A stretch of DNA of 64,000 nucleotides from Neospora caninum Liverpool (GCF_000208865.1 NC_018387.1:1-64000), one strand, 5' to 3'. Positions 52,538 to 64,000 are shown, counted from the first letter of the stretch. Translations and numbers: made by a program. The notes: a model not told the origin generated them from the letters alone.

Positions 52538-54314
52538 GACTGTTGACGATGCAGTTGTGGCTGTTCCTTACAGAAATTGGGAATTCACCACACAAGCCGT
52601 TTACACAGTGCAACAGGTTCGGGACAGTTTGCGACCGTATTTGCCCTAGGATTTGTGGCGTGAACAAAAAAAAAGCAATGAAACCCCTTCATATTGTATG
52701 CGCGTGATTAGTGACAAGCGAGCTAGAGAAAAACTACAAGTTTTTTGTACGCCCGTACGCGCGTGCGAAAAGGTCGCAGCGGGAGGCTAAAAGGGTTCTG
52801 TTTGCCAAAAAGTGACTTTTTCCCATCTTCACCTCAGCTCTAGCCGAGGAGCTCGATGCCACCTCAGCGCTTGTTTTGTCACTAAGAACTTACAGCGATA
52901 GCGGGTCATCATTTGACGGTGTGCTGTTTCCTAGTCTATCGTACGCCCACACAGATGGATAGGGGTCAGGACAGGCAAGCAGCAGGCAGTGGACGGCATC
53001 TTCGAGCTGATGCTGGGTAGCAGCTTCACGAGAAAACATCCCAGTGTTCGTGATGTACATGAACAGCAGGAGATACCTGGAGAATGAGGGAACTGGTACC
53101 AGTAACCAGGCTTTTGTATCTGGTATCAGGAAAACTGACCTCAATAGAAGGGGTACTGGCCGGATGCATTCTGCATTTTATGACATCACGCCACCTCCAT
53201 GCTTCCCTATGGAACGCTCAGGCATCAGAACGCCACTGATATTGAGAAAGAAAACCGGGAAATACGGCACGGAACCAAATTATCCTGGAAATCACGACGC
53301 TGTCCTTACCACTCTTTAGTGACTTCGTCGTAACGACCTCGTGCATGGGCAATGTTCATTGTTGTGACAGACAGAGGAGCTGCTATCGATTAACCTGACA
53401 TGTGAGTTGCCCCATTTCAGCAACTTAAGAAAGATGAGGCAGACATCGAAACTCGGTTATAGGCTACATTCACAAGTACACGAATACACAAGGTGCTCCT
53501 CGTTAAGGTGGAAACTGCAAGCAGCACACTTTTTTTTCCAAATGGGAGCGTCCTGCTCTCGAGCTTGTCCGTAACTCACACGTTGTGAGGGCTTGCCCAC
53601 TGGCGTGGTCTTACACTTCAGCTGCTTGCGAGTTTGTGTTTTTCGTACAGGGTAGATGTATTGATCGACGTACTGGACACACCGTGTTCCCACGCAACTG
53701 TGCCATTAATAGTAGTAAGCAAAGGCACACTGTACATACTCAGCTAACTGACTGAGCTGGTGTGAAGAAGTTTGGGGACTATAGTTCCCAGCTATAACCG
53801 ATGTTTCGCTGCGAGGAACTGAAGAATCTTCACTGGCATTGGCCAGTGTCGAGTTACTAAATAGGAACGCCTCTTGGCTCGAAAGACGCTGCTGTTTGTA
53901 ACATTTCCCTCAACCGTAGAAGGCTTCCTTGACTCGTACAGAACAGATGTACACGACAAAATCACCAGTAAGAGGTGTCTTTAGGTCTCGGACACACCGA
54001 ATAGATACATCGGCTCAAATGCATCAATTGCTAAGTAGACGCGTAGAACGATTCACAGTTATGCCCAAAAACTACTATATCGTAAGGCAAAAGCATTCTT
54101 TGTCATTTCCAGGCCAGTGTAGTGGTTTGTAATGGGTATGTTACCTGATGGGCGCTGAATGTGCGTCATTCTCATTGACTGAACTCGCGACATGGCTACA
54201 CATACCTCACGACCTATATCCATCTACTCTATGTGGTAGTGTCCCATTGACTTACGAGTACAGGACGATGAGGGATGTAATTATGGAAGCGTTTGCCCCA
54301 TCCCGTGCAGTACC
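52538..54314. other. 5' flank of threonine synthase, no gene recognised
   Basis: This should contain the promoter and 5' UTR of the minus-strand threonine synthase gene. No definite core element was identified. Short frames at 53044-53319 (plus) and 53457-53693 (minus) show no motif. Confidence 0.4.
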
Positions 54315-55724
54315 GTGTTGATGAGCAGTTTACTAGGTATCCACAGAAAAGCATGGGCAGATCCAATACAACCGGCCCATGCAGCTGCAGTTGTCCCCAC
54401 TCGGAGCGCAAAGACTGGCTTTACAAAGTCGTCTCTTCCTGCCATCGGGATGCGTCAAAAAAGAAAGGTTCTCATTCGGATGCGTCTTTTTCAGCTCGAT
54501 GGCAGAGCCATCGCCAAGGCCAAGGTAAGGTCGCTCGGCTTCAACGAGCGCCTGCATCAAATCCTCCAGCACTTGTGCCGAGATGTACCGGCTAACGCTG
54601 ACCGTTACCACAACGCAGCGTTTCAAGACCTTGGTTGCAGAGAGCTGTATACAACTCATTTAGTTCTAACAACAGACAAGAGTTTTACTGATTTGTCGAG
54701 CCCGCGGGAAAACCACATCGGCAGCATGTGCCTAGTCCCCATTCGTGAAGCGGTGTCTATCAAAGGCAGGATCACAGGTGTGACACAAATATATTTCACT
54801 GGTTTCTACTTTGGAGCTGGACGTAACATCCAGGTTTCAATAAGCCAGAAGCATCTGCCATGAGAAACAAGAATACTGGGAGGATGGAGGCGCACTGGAT
54901 ATCCCTGAACTTTGTTCTGCTGCGCCTCTACTATTGCAGTCCTGTATGCTCTCTGCTTGCCAGATCAGAACTGATGGTTGGGCTTTTTCCGGGCCGTGCA
55001 TTCCGCTTACTTTGGAAGTTTGGAGCGCACCTGGCTTACCTATCAGTTTCCCGGGATTCAGAGCGTTCGGCTGAACGATCCCTGGACGACACTTGGAACG
55101 TATTTTTCAGCGCCAGTTCTGTCTACTGTCTCCGGCTGCTACGCTGTTACCCATTTTGAGGCCAGCGGGGAGCACCTTAGAACCCCTTCCCCCCAAAGTA
55201 ATGCATTTTCTCATACTGTCGCCCGTCATTTCCAACAGCGAGTGATTAAAAAGTGCTAACTCTTGGAGAACGTTTCTGCTCTGAGCACTACACCATACTC
55301 TCTGCGGCTTGATGCTGTCAAACTGAGCCACTTTGTCAGCTTGAAACCTATATTGGCGAGTGACATGAATGAGTTTGAAAAACACTGGTATCGGCCAATA
55401 CAGACTTTAGCGTCAGACTGACCTGTACCGGTGAAGCAGGAATGGGAAGTCAGTGCAATCATTGACCAGGACTCTAACTTTGACATCAGACACACATGTC
55501 AAGTACTCTGTCTGGATGTTCCACTGGTTTTCTCTCACCTCCAGGTTGTGACATCGTGCCTCTGTCGTTACCACAGGAGAACAACACAACCACATATTTA
55601 CGGCTTACTGGTGGTGGACTATAGGCGGACTAGGTTGGTGCCTCAAAACGCACGAAAGGAGGAAACGTCATCTACGCATTTGCAGGTGCACCACACAACG
55701 GACGTCGGAACTTGTACTGAGTGA
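54315..55724 (+). pseudogene. Broken 1.4-kb reading frame, unknown protein
   Basis: One frame stays protein-like over 1,410 bp but is interrupted by TGA at 54861, 54906 and 54972, TAA at 55257 and TGA at 55419, ending at TGA 55722. Segments look like real protein: FGSLERTWLTYQFPG, VRLNDPWTTLGTYFSAP, PYSLRLDAVKLSHFVSLKP, EFEKHWYRPIQTLASD, and WEVSAIIDQDSNFDIRH right after the last internal stop. A good splice donor (GTAAGG) lies at 54525. So a multi-exon gene cannot be excluded, although no intron set removing all stops was found. The family is not recognised. It lies between, and in the same direction as, DBP5. Confidence 0.35.
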
Positions 55725-56762
55725 CACGTCGACGCTTCAGCTCGTTTCCCCTCGGCAATCCAGAACCCCTTGCGTATTCAGTACAGGGCGCCGATCCTAT
55801 CGTTTGGATCGCCTCTCCAAAAGGTTAGACCATAAAGACCCAAAACTACATCACCCCAAGCCGCGATAAGGCGTAAACCATAGTAACCTCCACCTTTTCG
55901 TCAAGGCTGATCTGTGTATATCCCGAGGCCCTGCACAGTCATGCCAGGTCGCTACCGGGCACAACGTCTGCAGAAGACTCGTGATGGGGGAAGCGCCCTC
56001 ACACACTATTTCACTTTTGCCTGTATACGCCTCTATCAAGCTCAAAACTTCCACCTCTCCCTGCGGAATTGAAGCCGTCTTTGTGCAGAAGTACCGATCA
56101 ACCTACTGCCACCGCCGTCGTTATAACCCTCAGATGGCCCACCGGCCCAGCCAAAGTGATCCTGTTAAATGAGTGTTTTCCCCCCACAGTGCCTCTACGT
56201 GCAAAAACGGAAGGCGAATTATTTTCCAGTGCAAACGCGGTTTGTGAGAAAAGCGATGAAAAACAGGAAACTTGTAAAGGGCGTGCGCAGGGCTGTGCGT
56301 ACGAGTGTCGTGAGTAGTTCCCGTGCCAGCCAAAAGGTTCCGAAAAAACCTAGTTCTTTACTCCTCAAGTGAGTGGACGGGCGGAGAAGAAATCGCTCCC
56401 GCGATTGGTCCTCGTTTGATTCGCTGTTTTAAGCAATACGATGTCCACAAGTTTGTCGGTGGCACTGAGGGCCGCTAGTCTTGATGCAGCTAAATCGATG
56501 CTCCGCGTGGCATTGTCGCACTGAGCGTTGCCGAGTTGTGAACAAACACTAGCGCATCAACGGCGAACAAACCGAAAGTCAAGATTAACCGCCAATTGAA
56601 ACCCGCATTGATTTGGTTAAATGGTTTAACCCGATGGGTCCCCACAGTACAGGACGGCAGTTCAGCAAGGGAGTGCAGACGACCTTTTGGAGGTGCTCTA
56701 CCGAATCCCTGATTCATCTCTACGGAAGCAGAATGAAGCTGCTGCCAAAAGAGCCAACGACT

Positions 56763-56798
56763 GTGGCATTGTGGCATTGTGGCATTGCGGCATTGCGG
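56763..56798. repeat. 8-bp tandem repeat (GTGGCATT), four copies and a part
   Basis: Units start at 56763, 56771, 56779 and 56787, and the fourth has a T-to-C change. It lies about 1.6 kb upstream of DBP5. Confidence 0.85.
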
Positions 56799-57833
56799 CG
56801 AGACCCGCAAACAGTGTTCCCCAGCCTACCTCGGCTTCCGACGTTAGTCCGGCAGTCTCGATTCCGCGTATTTACGCTGCTCACACTCTGCTGAAAAGAG
56901 TGACTCGGAATGCCCAGTTTCCGATGGCATTAACAAAGAAGGAATCATGCAGCGTGTTTTCTCTTCTGTCCAGTGGCGTAGTTGCGTTTTTTGTTTCTCG
57001 ACAGAGTTTCAGGAATCCAGGCGCATGTACAGCAGAAAGCTCCCGGCGGGCAGTGGCGCATGCATCGTATCGTCACCTGTGACAGTTTCGTCGCAGGCTG
57101 CGCAGCCTTCTTCATTCCCCTACCCGCCCGCCTTCAATCCTTGCATAAACGCGATTCGTCTGATCTGTTTACCTTCGGTTTCCGTGTGGCTGTTTCCCGT
57201 ATTCCGTTAAAGGAGAAGACAGAGGAAGGAAGGATATACCAGTCACCAGCCGTGCGGCTGTCCTGCCGTAAGAACGTCACCCTTTCTTTGTCCGCTGAGT
57301 ATCGACCACCAGAGCAGCTTTGTCCTGGTATTCTTCTGTCTCGCATCCACTCTCTGCGTCCAGTATTCCCTCGAAATTTCTGTTTTTGTCTGGCTTCTGG
57401 GGAGCGAGACACCCAGCTGAATTGTTTCGTGCCCGCCTCCGTGCTTGTCTCCCGCCACTGTGTTCGTCGTTGCTGTCTGTTCCGCCGGCATATGCGCAGT
57501 CCGTTTCCCTCCTGTTTTTGCTGTTGTGGTTGTGCTACTCAGAAACTGTTTCCGAGTGCATTTGACAGGAAAGAGTGAGAGGGGCGTTCCCTGGCACAAG
57601 ATACCTGCGCTGCCTCGCCCGCTTCTTGACGCCGTTGATGCGCTCCCGTCCTTGACCATGGCCTAGTGGGGTTCCATCCTCTCTGCGCATGTATATCGCT
57701 TGCTGTATGAATGTCCTGAAGTAGGAAAAAACCCACTGTCAGGGAGTCGAGAGTGCAGGAGGGTTGGCGGTTTCTTTGTTCACTCGTAGAGCTCATCTTT
57801 GTGTGATTCTTCCGGTTTTCTCCGGCCGTCAAG

Positions 57834-57841
57834 TCGTCTCT
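57834..57841 (-). promoter_or_regulatory. Possible AGAGACG heptamer upstream of DBP5
   Basis: CGTCTCT on the plus strand, i.e. AGAGACG on the minus strand. The A/T-GAGACG heptamer has been described in several Toxoplasma promoters. A single copy about 570 bp upstream of the ATG can occur by chance. Confidence 0.2.
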
Positions 57842-58405
57842 CGCTGCTTGTTACCGCTCCGCACCCCCTGTGGGGTTTCTTCTAGCCTTCATGCTGGAGC
57901 GTCTCCCTGCGTACATATCCGGTCCTACTCAGATTCGTTCGCCCCCACGTCGGTTTGACCGCAGCGTTTGTTCATCCCCACATGGTCGAGGGTTACACGC
58001 GTCCCAGTCGCCTATCGTCCAGCGAGGCCTCTCCTGATTCTTCCTCTTTGTAGGCACAAGCTGTATCGACCATTTGGCTTCCTGTGTGAAACAGAGCTGG
58101 ATGTTTGCAACCCTTCCATTGTCCAAGCCACCTTTCCTCGTCGGCCCGGTGATTCTCGCTTGGCCTCATCTCTGCTGACTCTCATGTGCACTGGACTGTT
58201 CCCTGCCCTCTCTCGCCGCGCTCCTCTTGCCCCTGTCTTCCCTGCGTTCATCGCTCTTCTTGTTTGTCGCCTCCTGGGCCGGGCGTGAGTTGTCCAACGC
58301 TCTCCCTCAGCCAGCGCGTTTTCCTCTCTTTGCGTGGCTCTCCGTCTCGTTCTCCGGCCTCCGACCAAAACTTCCCACTACCTCCAGATCTGTTTCTCGC
58401 CCACC

Positions 58406-61400
58406 ATGTCTGAGCAGAAGGAAGGCATGGCCGTTGCCGTGGCAGCTGGCCTTGCTGCGGCCGCTGCTGCGATGGATGACCAGATCGACCAAAACGCGCT
58501 GCAGGAGTTCATGCGCCAGCAGATGAATCGAGTTGGAGGCCGAGGGGGTGTCGCCGACGCGAGAGACGCAGGGGAAAAGAACAACGCCGCGCACGACGGA
58601 GTTTCAGACGCCGGCGCAACAGCTGCGAGCGTGGCGACGGACGGAAAGGCCGCGAATGTCCGAACCCCGGGATTTTCAACAGATTTCGAAGCTGCAAAGC
58701 ACAAACATCTGCGAGAGGTTGACGACCAGTCGGCCGTCGTGGTTGCCAGGGCAGACGGGTCCGCAGGTGCACCTGTGTCTGCATCTTCGTGGTGAGACCC
58801 CGGGATCGTTCTGTGCGCGACACTCCATCGTTTTTCTCATGCCATTCCCTTGTCTCCTCGACGGTCTTCCCCGAAGACTCGCCCCTTGTTTCCACCTTTG
58901 GTGCGTTTTCTTCCTTCTCCCTAACAGTTGTTCACTGTCGCCGAGATGTGTTGCTCTGTTCGTCTCCGGGGTATTCGACTCTTGCCGCGCGCAGAAAGCA
59001 GGGTTTCAATCGAGGTTCTCTCAGCGCCCCACTCACTTTACTCGGCCCCGTGTCCCAAGGTTTGTCGTGTGTTTCTCGTGTCCAACTCTCAGGACGGACT
59101 TGAACCTCAAGAAAGAGCTGTTGCTGGGCGTGGAAAACCAGGGCTTCAGCAAGCCTTCGAAAATTCAAGCTGCCGCTCTTCCTTTGATTTTCGACCGCGA
59201 TGAGAATCTAATTGCCCAGGTTCGAGTATTCTCTGACAATACATCCTTTCTTCTTCGTTTGTCTCAAGTCTGTCTTCACTGTATGTCTTTTCCTCCGCGT
59301 ACAGTCCCTGTGTGCCTCATTTAGGGGATGACATGAGAACGGTTTTGTCCCTTCTCCACTCGCGCTCTCCCTCCGGCTCGTATCCCTAGTTTTCTGTGCC
59401 GTTGCTTAGTTGTCAACAGCCCTCAGCACAACGACTGTTTCCAGTATTCTTTGTGTGCACCCGTGTCTCTCGGGCCTCGTCTCTCTCCCGGCGCGTCTCC
59501 TTCCTCTCAGGCGCAAAACGGAAGCGGAAAGACTGCAACATTTGCTCTGGCGATGTTGACGAAAGTGGATAATAACCTGAAGGCGCCACAAGTACGTTAC
59601 CTTTTTCTCTCATTTGTGATGCCTCTTTCTTCAGCGGCGTCTGCACGCGGCTTTCTCGTGCTCAGATACTCCCGGAACCGCGTTTCTGCAAGGCGTTGCC
59701 TTTCACCGGCTTTCGCGGAGGTGCGCAGGCGCGCCTCTGTGTCTCTCTCGCAAGAGTCTTCCGCTCTCTTCTGGATTTAAAGACTTCGTCCGCTACAGCT
59801 CGTGTGCATCGTCACAATCCTTCCATGTGTGTTTCGCCGTTCCCGGTACATGGCAAGCTGCGGCCCTTTTTGTTGCGTATCGTGTATCCGTGCACTGCTT
59901 TCGACAAGGTACCACTGCAGAAACGGTCTGTGCGTGCTCAGCAACAGCCACCGCAAAGTTTCGTCTGTGCTCTGCCCTCGCTCTACACATGCGCGCGCGC
60001 CGTGCTTCCGTGTGCTTCGTTCAGGCCCTCTGTCTCTGTCCCACTCGAGAGCTGGCGCAGCAGACCGTCCGCGTCATTGAGTCCCTGGCGAGGTTCACCG
60101 ACACTTCCATTTTTGTGGCTATCCCACAAAAATCAGATGCGCCTGCTGCCTCTCCGATGCCGGCGCAGGGAACGGGAAAGTAAGATATGAATCCGCATGT
60201 TGGGGCATGCACGTGTGTGTACGTGGGATACAGGTGCTCTAGAAAGAGCGCAACAGGTGCATCAGCACCTGACCGGAGAACGGCAGTTGCCATCAGCCAG
60301 TCAGCCTCTAGAGACGGATATACTATACAAGTACGATTAGGGAATGTGGTGTGTGCAGCTGCATGCATATTTGCATGCACACATTCCCATTGTTTGGTGA
60401 GTTGCCCCACCGACCCCCTTCCGTCTTTACCATTACCTACAACTGGTGCGTGCCTCGACTGTCATTCGCCGACGTGGGCCGACTGGCGAGACGCCATATC
60501 GATGCACGGATCTCTCCAGTGCTTTCTTTGTCGGCGACTTTGCCTCCCGGATTTCAGAACAACGCTTTTCTCTCTCTGCTTTCAGGTGCACAGTGTACAC
60601 CACGTTGACGAGCTCTGTCGTGCAGTCGCCCATCGTCGTGGGGACTCCGGGGAAGTGTATGGAGTTGCTTAAGAAGAGGAAGTTCGGGGCGGACTCGGTC
60701 AAGCTTTTTGTGCTGGATGAGGCCGACGAGCTCATCAACTTCTCCAACAACATGGCTCCCCAGGTAAGGGGCTCACAGGGTGGGGGAAAGAGATGCGCGC
60801 TTGCGATTGCTAGGATGGGAAGTCGAGCGTCGCAGGTCCCGGGAAAGGCACAGCCGCTGAGAGGGCGCAACGGTGACGGCCGTTCAGGGGGGGCGGCACG
60901 CATTTTTTGTGCTTTGCCGTTTCGATGCGTCGGCACTCGGCTTTGAGACATGCATCGTCTTCCTCCAGGTGCAGCAGATTCGGCGCTTCTTCCCTCAACG
61001 TCTCCAAATTCTTCTTTTCTCGGCTACGTTCTCCGAAGAAGTCCGAGGGTTTGCAGAGAAACTTATGCCAACAGCGAACAAAATCACTGTAGGTGCCGAC
61101 TCCCTTCGGTCTCTGCGTTTTTCACACGTCGCGAGTGGTGCGTGTTTTTCCGTTCCATATCCCGAAGTCGCGTTGTTGTGTCCTCAGAACTTTGTTTCCT
61201 TGTGTGTTTCCTCGCGCGTCGGCGCAGGGAGTCGCTAGCGGCTTTCGGTTTTTCGCATCTTGGGTAAAGCAGACCCACGACGGACTTCCCGTTGCGAGGT
61301 TTCCCATCCGTTGTTTCTCCGGCGCTCGACAGGGTCGCGGTGTTGTTTCGCCGCTTGGTTGTGTCGTTTTCCTCGCGTCCTTCGTGGTTCTCACATGTTT

Positions 61401-62251
61401 TTTTGTCGTCCGCTGTAGCTCTTTTCCCTGCGTCTGGCCCTTTTTCTCGGTTCCAGGTATTGTTCTCTCATCTCCGTTTTCGTTTTCAGGTGAAAAAGGA
61501 GGAACTGACTCTTTCGTGCATCAAGCAGTACTATATCCCTTGCGATCAGAGAGCGGCGTCTCTGGGCGCCATCCCGACTCCGGCTAGAGACTCGCCTCTG
61601 CCCTACCGTCTCGATTCGTCTTTCTACCAGAAGTTTGCCGTCCTGTCCTCCTTGTACTCGTCTATGTGCCTTGGCCAGTCGGTCATTTTCGTTAACAGTC
61701 GAAGAAGCGCCTTTTCCTTGGCACTCAAGATGCAGGAAGACGGCTACGCCGTCTCGCTTATCTGCGGAACTCAAGCGCAGGGGCCTGAGAAGATGGGCAT
61801 TGAAATGCGAGACCGCATCATGGACGAGTTCCGGAAAGGCGAAACAAAAGTGCTGATCTGCACGGATGTCTTGGCGCGCGGTATCGATGTGCCCCAAGTC
61901 ACTCTCGTCGTTAATTTCGACTTGCCACTCGTCTACCAAGGACGCGTCGGCGGGCCAGAAGGCGTGCAGGGAGTCACCAGGCAGGGTGTAGGGAGAGGCG
62001 GGTGGGAAGGCGCACAGGCGGATGGCATGCAGGCAGCCGGCCGAGAGGGCCCGCGGGTGAATATGGAAACGTATATCCACCGCATTGGTCGCACTGGACG
62101 GTTCGGGCTGAAAGGCATTGCCATCAATCTGGTCAACAGTCACGAAGAGCATCTGCTTCAGCAAATCCGAGATTTTTACAGGTGCGACATTGAGTGTATG
62201 AACGAGGACCCTGAAGACATCGAAGAAATGATCAGAAAACTGAGAATATGA
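58406..62251 (+). CDS. DBP5: DEAD-box RNA helicase DBP5/DDX19, 7 exons, 602 aa
   Basis: ATP-dependent RNA helicase that remodels mRNPs at the cytoplasmic face of the nuclear pore during mRNA export. Exons: 58406-58791, 59093-59219, 59511-59591, 60025-60179, 60586-60763, 60969-61088, 61490-62251. Phases join and the total is 603 codons. All helicase motifs are present: Q motif GFSKPSKIQ (146-154), motif I AQNGSGKT (172-179, more often SQSGTGKT), PTRELA (204-209), GTPGK (269-273), DEAD (294-297), SAT (327-329), ARGIDVPQV (478-486), HRIGRTGRFG (546-555). KKEELTLSCIKQYY and the acidic tail (EDPEDIEEMIRKL) are typical of DBP5/DDX19 rather than other DEAD-box proteins. The N-terminal 128 residues are Ala- and Gly-rich. 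A roughly 40-residue Gly-rich insertion (499-539) separates motifs V and VI. The ATG sits in a good context (CCACCATGTC). Confidence 0.95.
60360..60379. promoter_or_regulatory. Two TGCATGCA motifs in DBP5 intron 4
   Basis: TGCATGCA occurs at 60360-60367 and 60372-60379, 12 bp apart. TGCATGC is a known ApiAP2 binding motif in apicomplexans. The intronic position makes a regulatory role uncertain. Confidence 0.25.
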
Positions 62252-62444
62252 GGGAGTGGTATACTCCATGAAGAACCGTGTGGAAAAAATGTGGTGCCCG
62301 TCGAAAACACACACCGAGGCTCTTCCGCTCGAGAGTGCATCGGCGATGTTTTCCGCGCACACTGTGCCTTGTTCTTCTTTCGCGAGTGTGCACGACTTCG
62401 CAGCGCCGTGGGGAGGGAAAAGTGCAGGGACGAAAAACGTGCGG

Positions 62445-62618
62445 TCAACTTTTCGGGGTTGACGAGGAAGACTCGGCAGCTCTTCGTTTTCGCCTTTCGT
62501 TAGTCTCAGTGGCCGGAGGCGGCTCGGGCGCGGCTGCTTCCTGAGAAAGACTTGTTTTCAAAACGCGCACGGATGCGTTTTTCAATGCTCCCTTACTTTC
62601 CGAAGGAGCAGTTGATAC
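62445..62618 (-). other. Candidate terminal exon on the minus strand
   Basis: Behind a strong 3' splice site (pyrimidine-rich, ending GCCCAG) a 57-codon stretch is open to TGA: VSTAPSESKGALKNASVRVL, later PEPPPATETNERRKRR and a Ser-rich end. The charged, Ser/Pro-rich tail is typical of coccidian C-termini. It would belong to a gene convergent with DBP5, but no upstream exon was identified between 62.8 and 64 kb. It is mutually exclusive in interpretation with the plus-strand frame above. Confidence 0.25.
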
Positions 62619-63103
62619 CTGGGCAAGCGACACAAACAGAGCAGCGGAAACGTAGGGAACAACTGAGTGCCGCTGGCGCATTTTGTGTGGAATCCACTTT
62701 TGAAACCCCAAACGAATGTGGGTGCACAGAGAAGTGTGTGATTTGCAGCAAAAAAAGCCCGGCCTATACAGGTGTGTCTTCTTCCGAGCATGCTCGTTTC
62801 TCTCACGCGTGGCCAACGGCTGATACACAGCAGACAGGATACGACACTTCAGGGTTTAGGGTCTTGCCAGGGTCGCCAATCCTAGCTTCCGTTTCTGCCG
62901 ACGTGCGCCCTTATGTTCCTTCAGTGGAACTTCGCGGTCCTCCAGGGGAGTTCAGGGGTTCTGTGAAGCGCCTCGGTCAAATAGAGGCGCTGAGGGGGAA
63001 CACCACTCTCCCCGCTCCTGCTGCAAGTCTGGCGGAAGCATCGCCGCATGATTATGACGCTCAGTTGGGTTTTCTGGCCGGTGAAGGCAGCGCCGTCGTG
63101 TAG
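62573..63103 (+). CDS. Hypothetical protein, 176 aa
   Basis: Open frame beginning 321 bp after the DBP5 stop. An ATG four codons further in (62585) is an alternative start. The N-terminal half contains CGCTEKCVIC, a Cys cluster (C-x-C-x3-C-x2-C) that could bind zinc. The C-terminal half is Pro-, Ser- and Gly-rich with no known domain. No signal peptide or membrane segment. The close spacing to DBP5 is tight for a separate coccidian gene, so this could be a terminal exon of a gene starting inside the DBP5 3' flank, or chance. A minus-strand exon candidate overlaps its first part. Confidence 0.35.
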   Translation: MRFSMLPYFPKEQLIPGQATQTEQRKRREQLSAAGAFCVESTFETPNECGCTEKCVICSKKSPAYTGVSSSEHARFSHAWPTADTQQTGYDTSGFRVLPGSPILASVSADVRPYVPSVELRGPPGEFRGSVKRLGQIEALRGNTTLPAPAASLAEASPHDYDAQLGFLAGEGSAVV

Positions 63104-64000
63104 TGCGGAGTATTTTCGCGTCGACCAATTATGACGTCAGTACGACGCATTTGCTTTCATACGATGCAGAACGCTGGATGTTGACTGGACGGCAAAGACC
63201 AATCTAGCGCCGCAAATCCCTTGGAGGGTCTTGCTTCGCGCGGACGCACAACGCCACCGATCCCTGCTCAGTCTTTCACAGGGGTGGAAAGCGACGGTTT
63301 TCTTTCCCGCTTCTGAACTCAGTCGCTGCGGTCGATACATGAGCCGACTGCCTGCGTACTGCTGCCTGGTCTTCCTCTTTCTCCATGTGTGTTTGTACGG
63401 CGAAGTGACGTAGAGCTCCCGAGAGTCTCGCGTTGGGGACAGCCCGAGCAGCCTTCCTTTGCGGGCGAAAGAAGCACGAGCACTTCGAGGGGGTGACTGC
63501 CGCATTCGCGCACTGTAGCGGGTGCAGGACAAACGTTCCAGTGTCTCCTGGAGGTGTGGAGGCTCAACGGTGGCATGCGACGGTGTTAGCCAAACTCGCC
63601 TATTAATAAGTACACGTTTTCAAATCCACGTTTCGACTCCCGCATTGCGCAAGGGACTGCCAATCGCCGATAAAACAGCTTTCTTATGCTTCAGTCCCAA
63701 AGGCAAAGCGAGTGGTTTTAATGAAGCGACTGAGGAAAGCCCGCATTTCCGTTACTTCTCTCCGAAGAGCTTGCTGGGTCGCGAACCGTAAGATACTGCG
63801 GGATGCTTTTGATTGGAAACAACGGGCGTAGAAACCCGACGACAAACACTCGAGTTCTCTTTCCCTTTGCGTTCCATCCATCGCTGCCGACTGTCTCGTT
63901 CATAGTGCTTTTCGCAGCGACACTGCACCTTCTCGTGGAAAAAGACGTTCCCTTCAACTCCCCGCCCCCCGTTCCCAGCCACGACACACTATTCTTTCCT
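63104..64000. other. Right end of window, no gene recognised
   Basis: Frames up to 131 codons on the minus strand (63137-63532) are basic and without motifs. It may include the 5' part of a gene that continues beyond the window. Confidence 0.35.

Larger units (their letters stand above)
55725..58405. other. 5' flank of DBP5
   Basis: Pyrimidine-rich from about 57.1 kb to the ATG, as expected for promoter and 5' UTR of a coccidian gene. A 198-codon plus frame (56982-57578) is rich in Arg, Cys, Phe and Ser, and I read it as non-coding. Confidence 0.45.

Noticed and set aside
56982..57578. 198-codon plus frame upstream of DBP5
   Set aside because: Pyrimidine-rich 5' flank, Arg/Cys/Phe/Ser-biased with no domain.
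61391..62362. 323-codon minus-strand frame
   Set aside because: It is antisense to the motif-bearing exon 7 of DBP5, so it is a shadow.
62855..62865. Single TTTAGGG heptamer
   Set aside because: One copy only, inside an open frame; not a telomere tract.

Overview
The window looks like nuclear DNA of a coccidian apicomplexan of the Toxoplasma/Neospora/Hammondia type. Three things point there. Two complete genes carry many short spliceosomal introns with pyrimidine-rich 3' ends. Their proteins carry low-complexity insertions typical of these parasites. One insertion reads as an old nuclear copy of mitochondrial cox1, a common kind of sequence in these genomes. No prokaryotic gene organisation, RNA genes or telomeric repeats are visible. 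The species assignment is inference.

Layout. (1) 369-4659 is a tandem array of a 1,217-bp unit, with about 3.5 copies and one 184-bp internal deletion. (2) 4.66-7.24 kb holds nothing recognised. (3) 7.24-15.06 kb is copy A of an old direct segmental duplication; copy B is at 40.74-48.29 kb. Copy A holds a truncated, broken threonine synthase pseudogene, remnants of an unidentified gene with a signal-peptide-like start, and a cox1-like insertion that copy B lacks. (4) 15.06-24.4 kb is mostly non-coding, with a 44-bp minisatellite and a possible relic of an SRS-type surface antigen at 23.5-23.84 kb. (5) 24.4-37.04 kb is a second, unrelated satellite: eight diverged units of about 1.6 kb with patches of near-perfect identity. 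(6) 37.04-39.15 kb is C-rich, partly duplicated DNA. (7) 40.74-47.1 kb is copy B downstream of threonine synthase.

The gene-bearing right part holds two well-supported genes. Threonine synthase (47138-52537, minus, 11 exons, 732 aa) makes threonine from O-phosphohomoserine. The DEAD-box mRNA-export helicase DBP5/DDX19 (58406-62251, plus, 7 exons, 602 aa) follows. They are transcribed divergently and are functionally unrelated. Between them lies a 1.4-kb plus-strand frame broken by five internal stops, probably a dead or multi-exon gene. Downstream of DBP5 a 176-aa plus-strand frame and a minus-strand terminal-exon candidate compete for the same DNA.

Splice sites were chosen by eye from reading-phase continuity and family motifs, so exon limits are predictions. 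The coordinates of repeats and pseudogenes are approximate.
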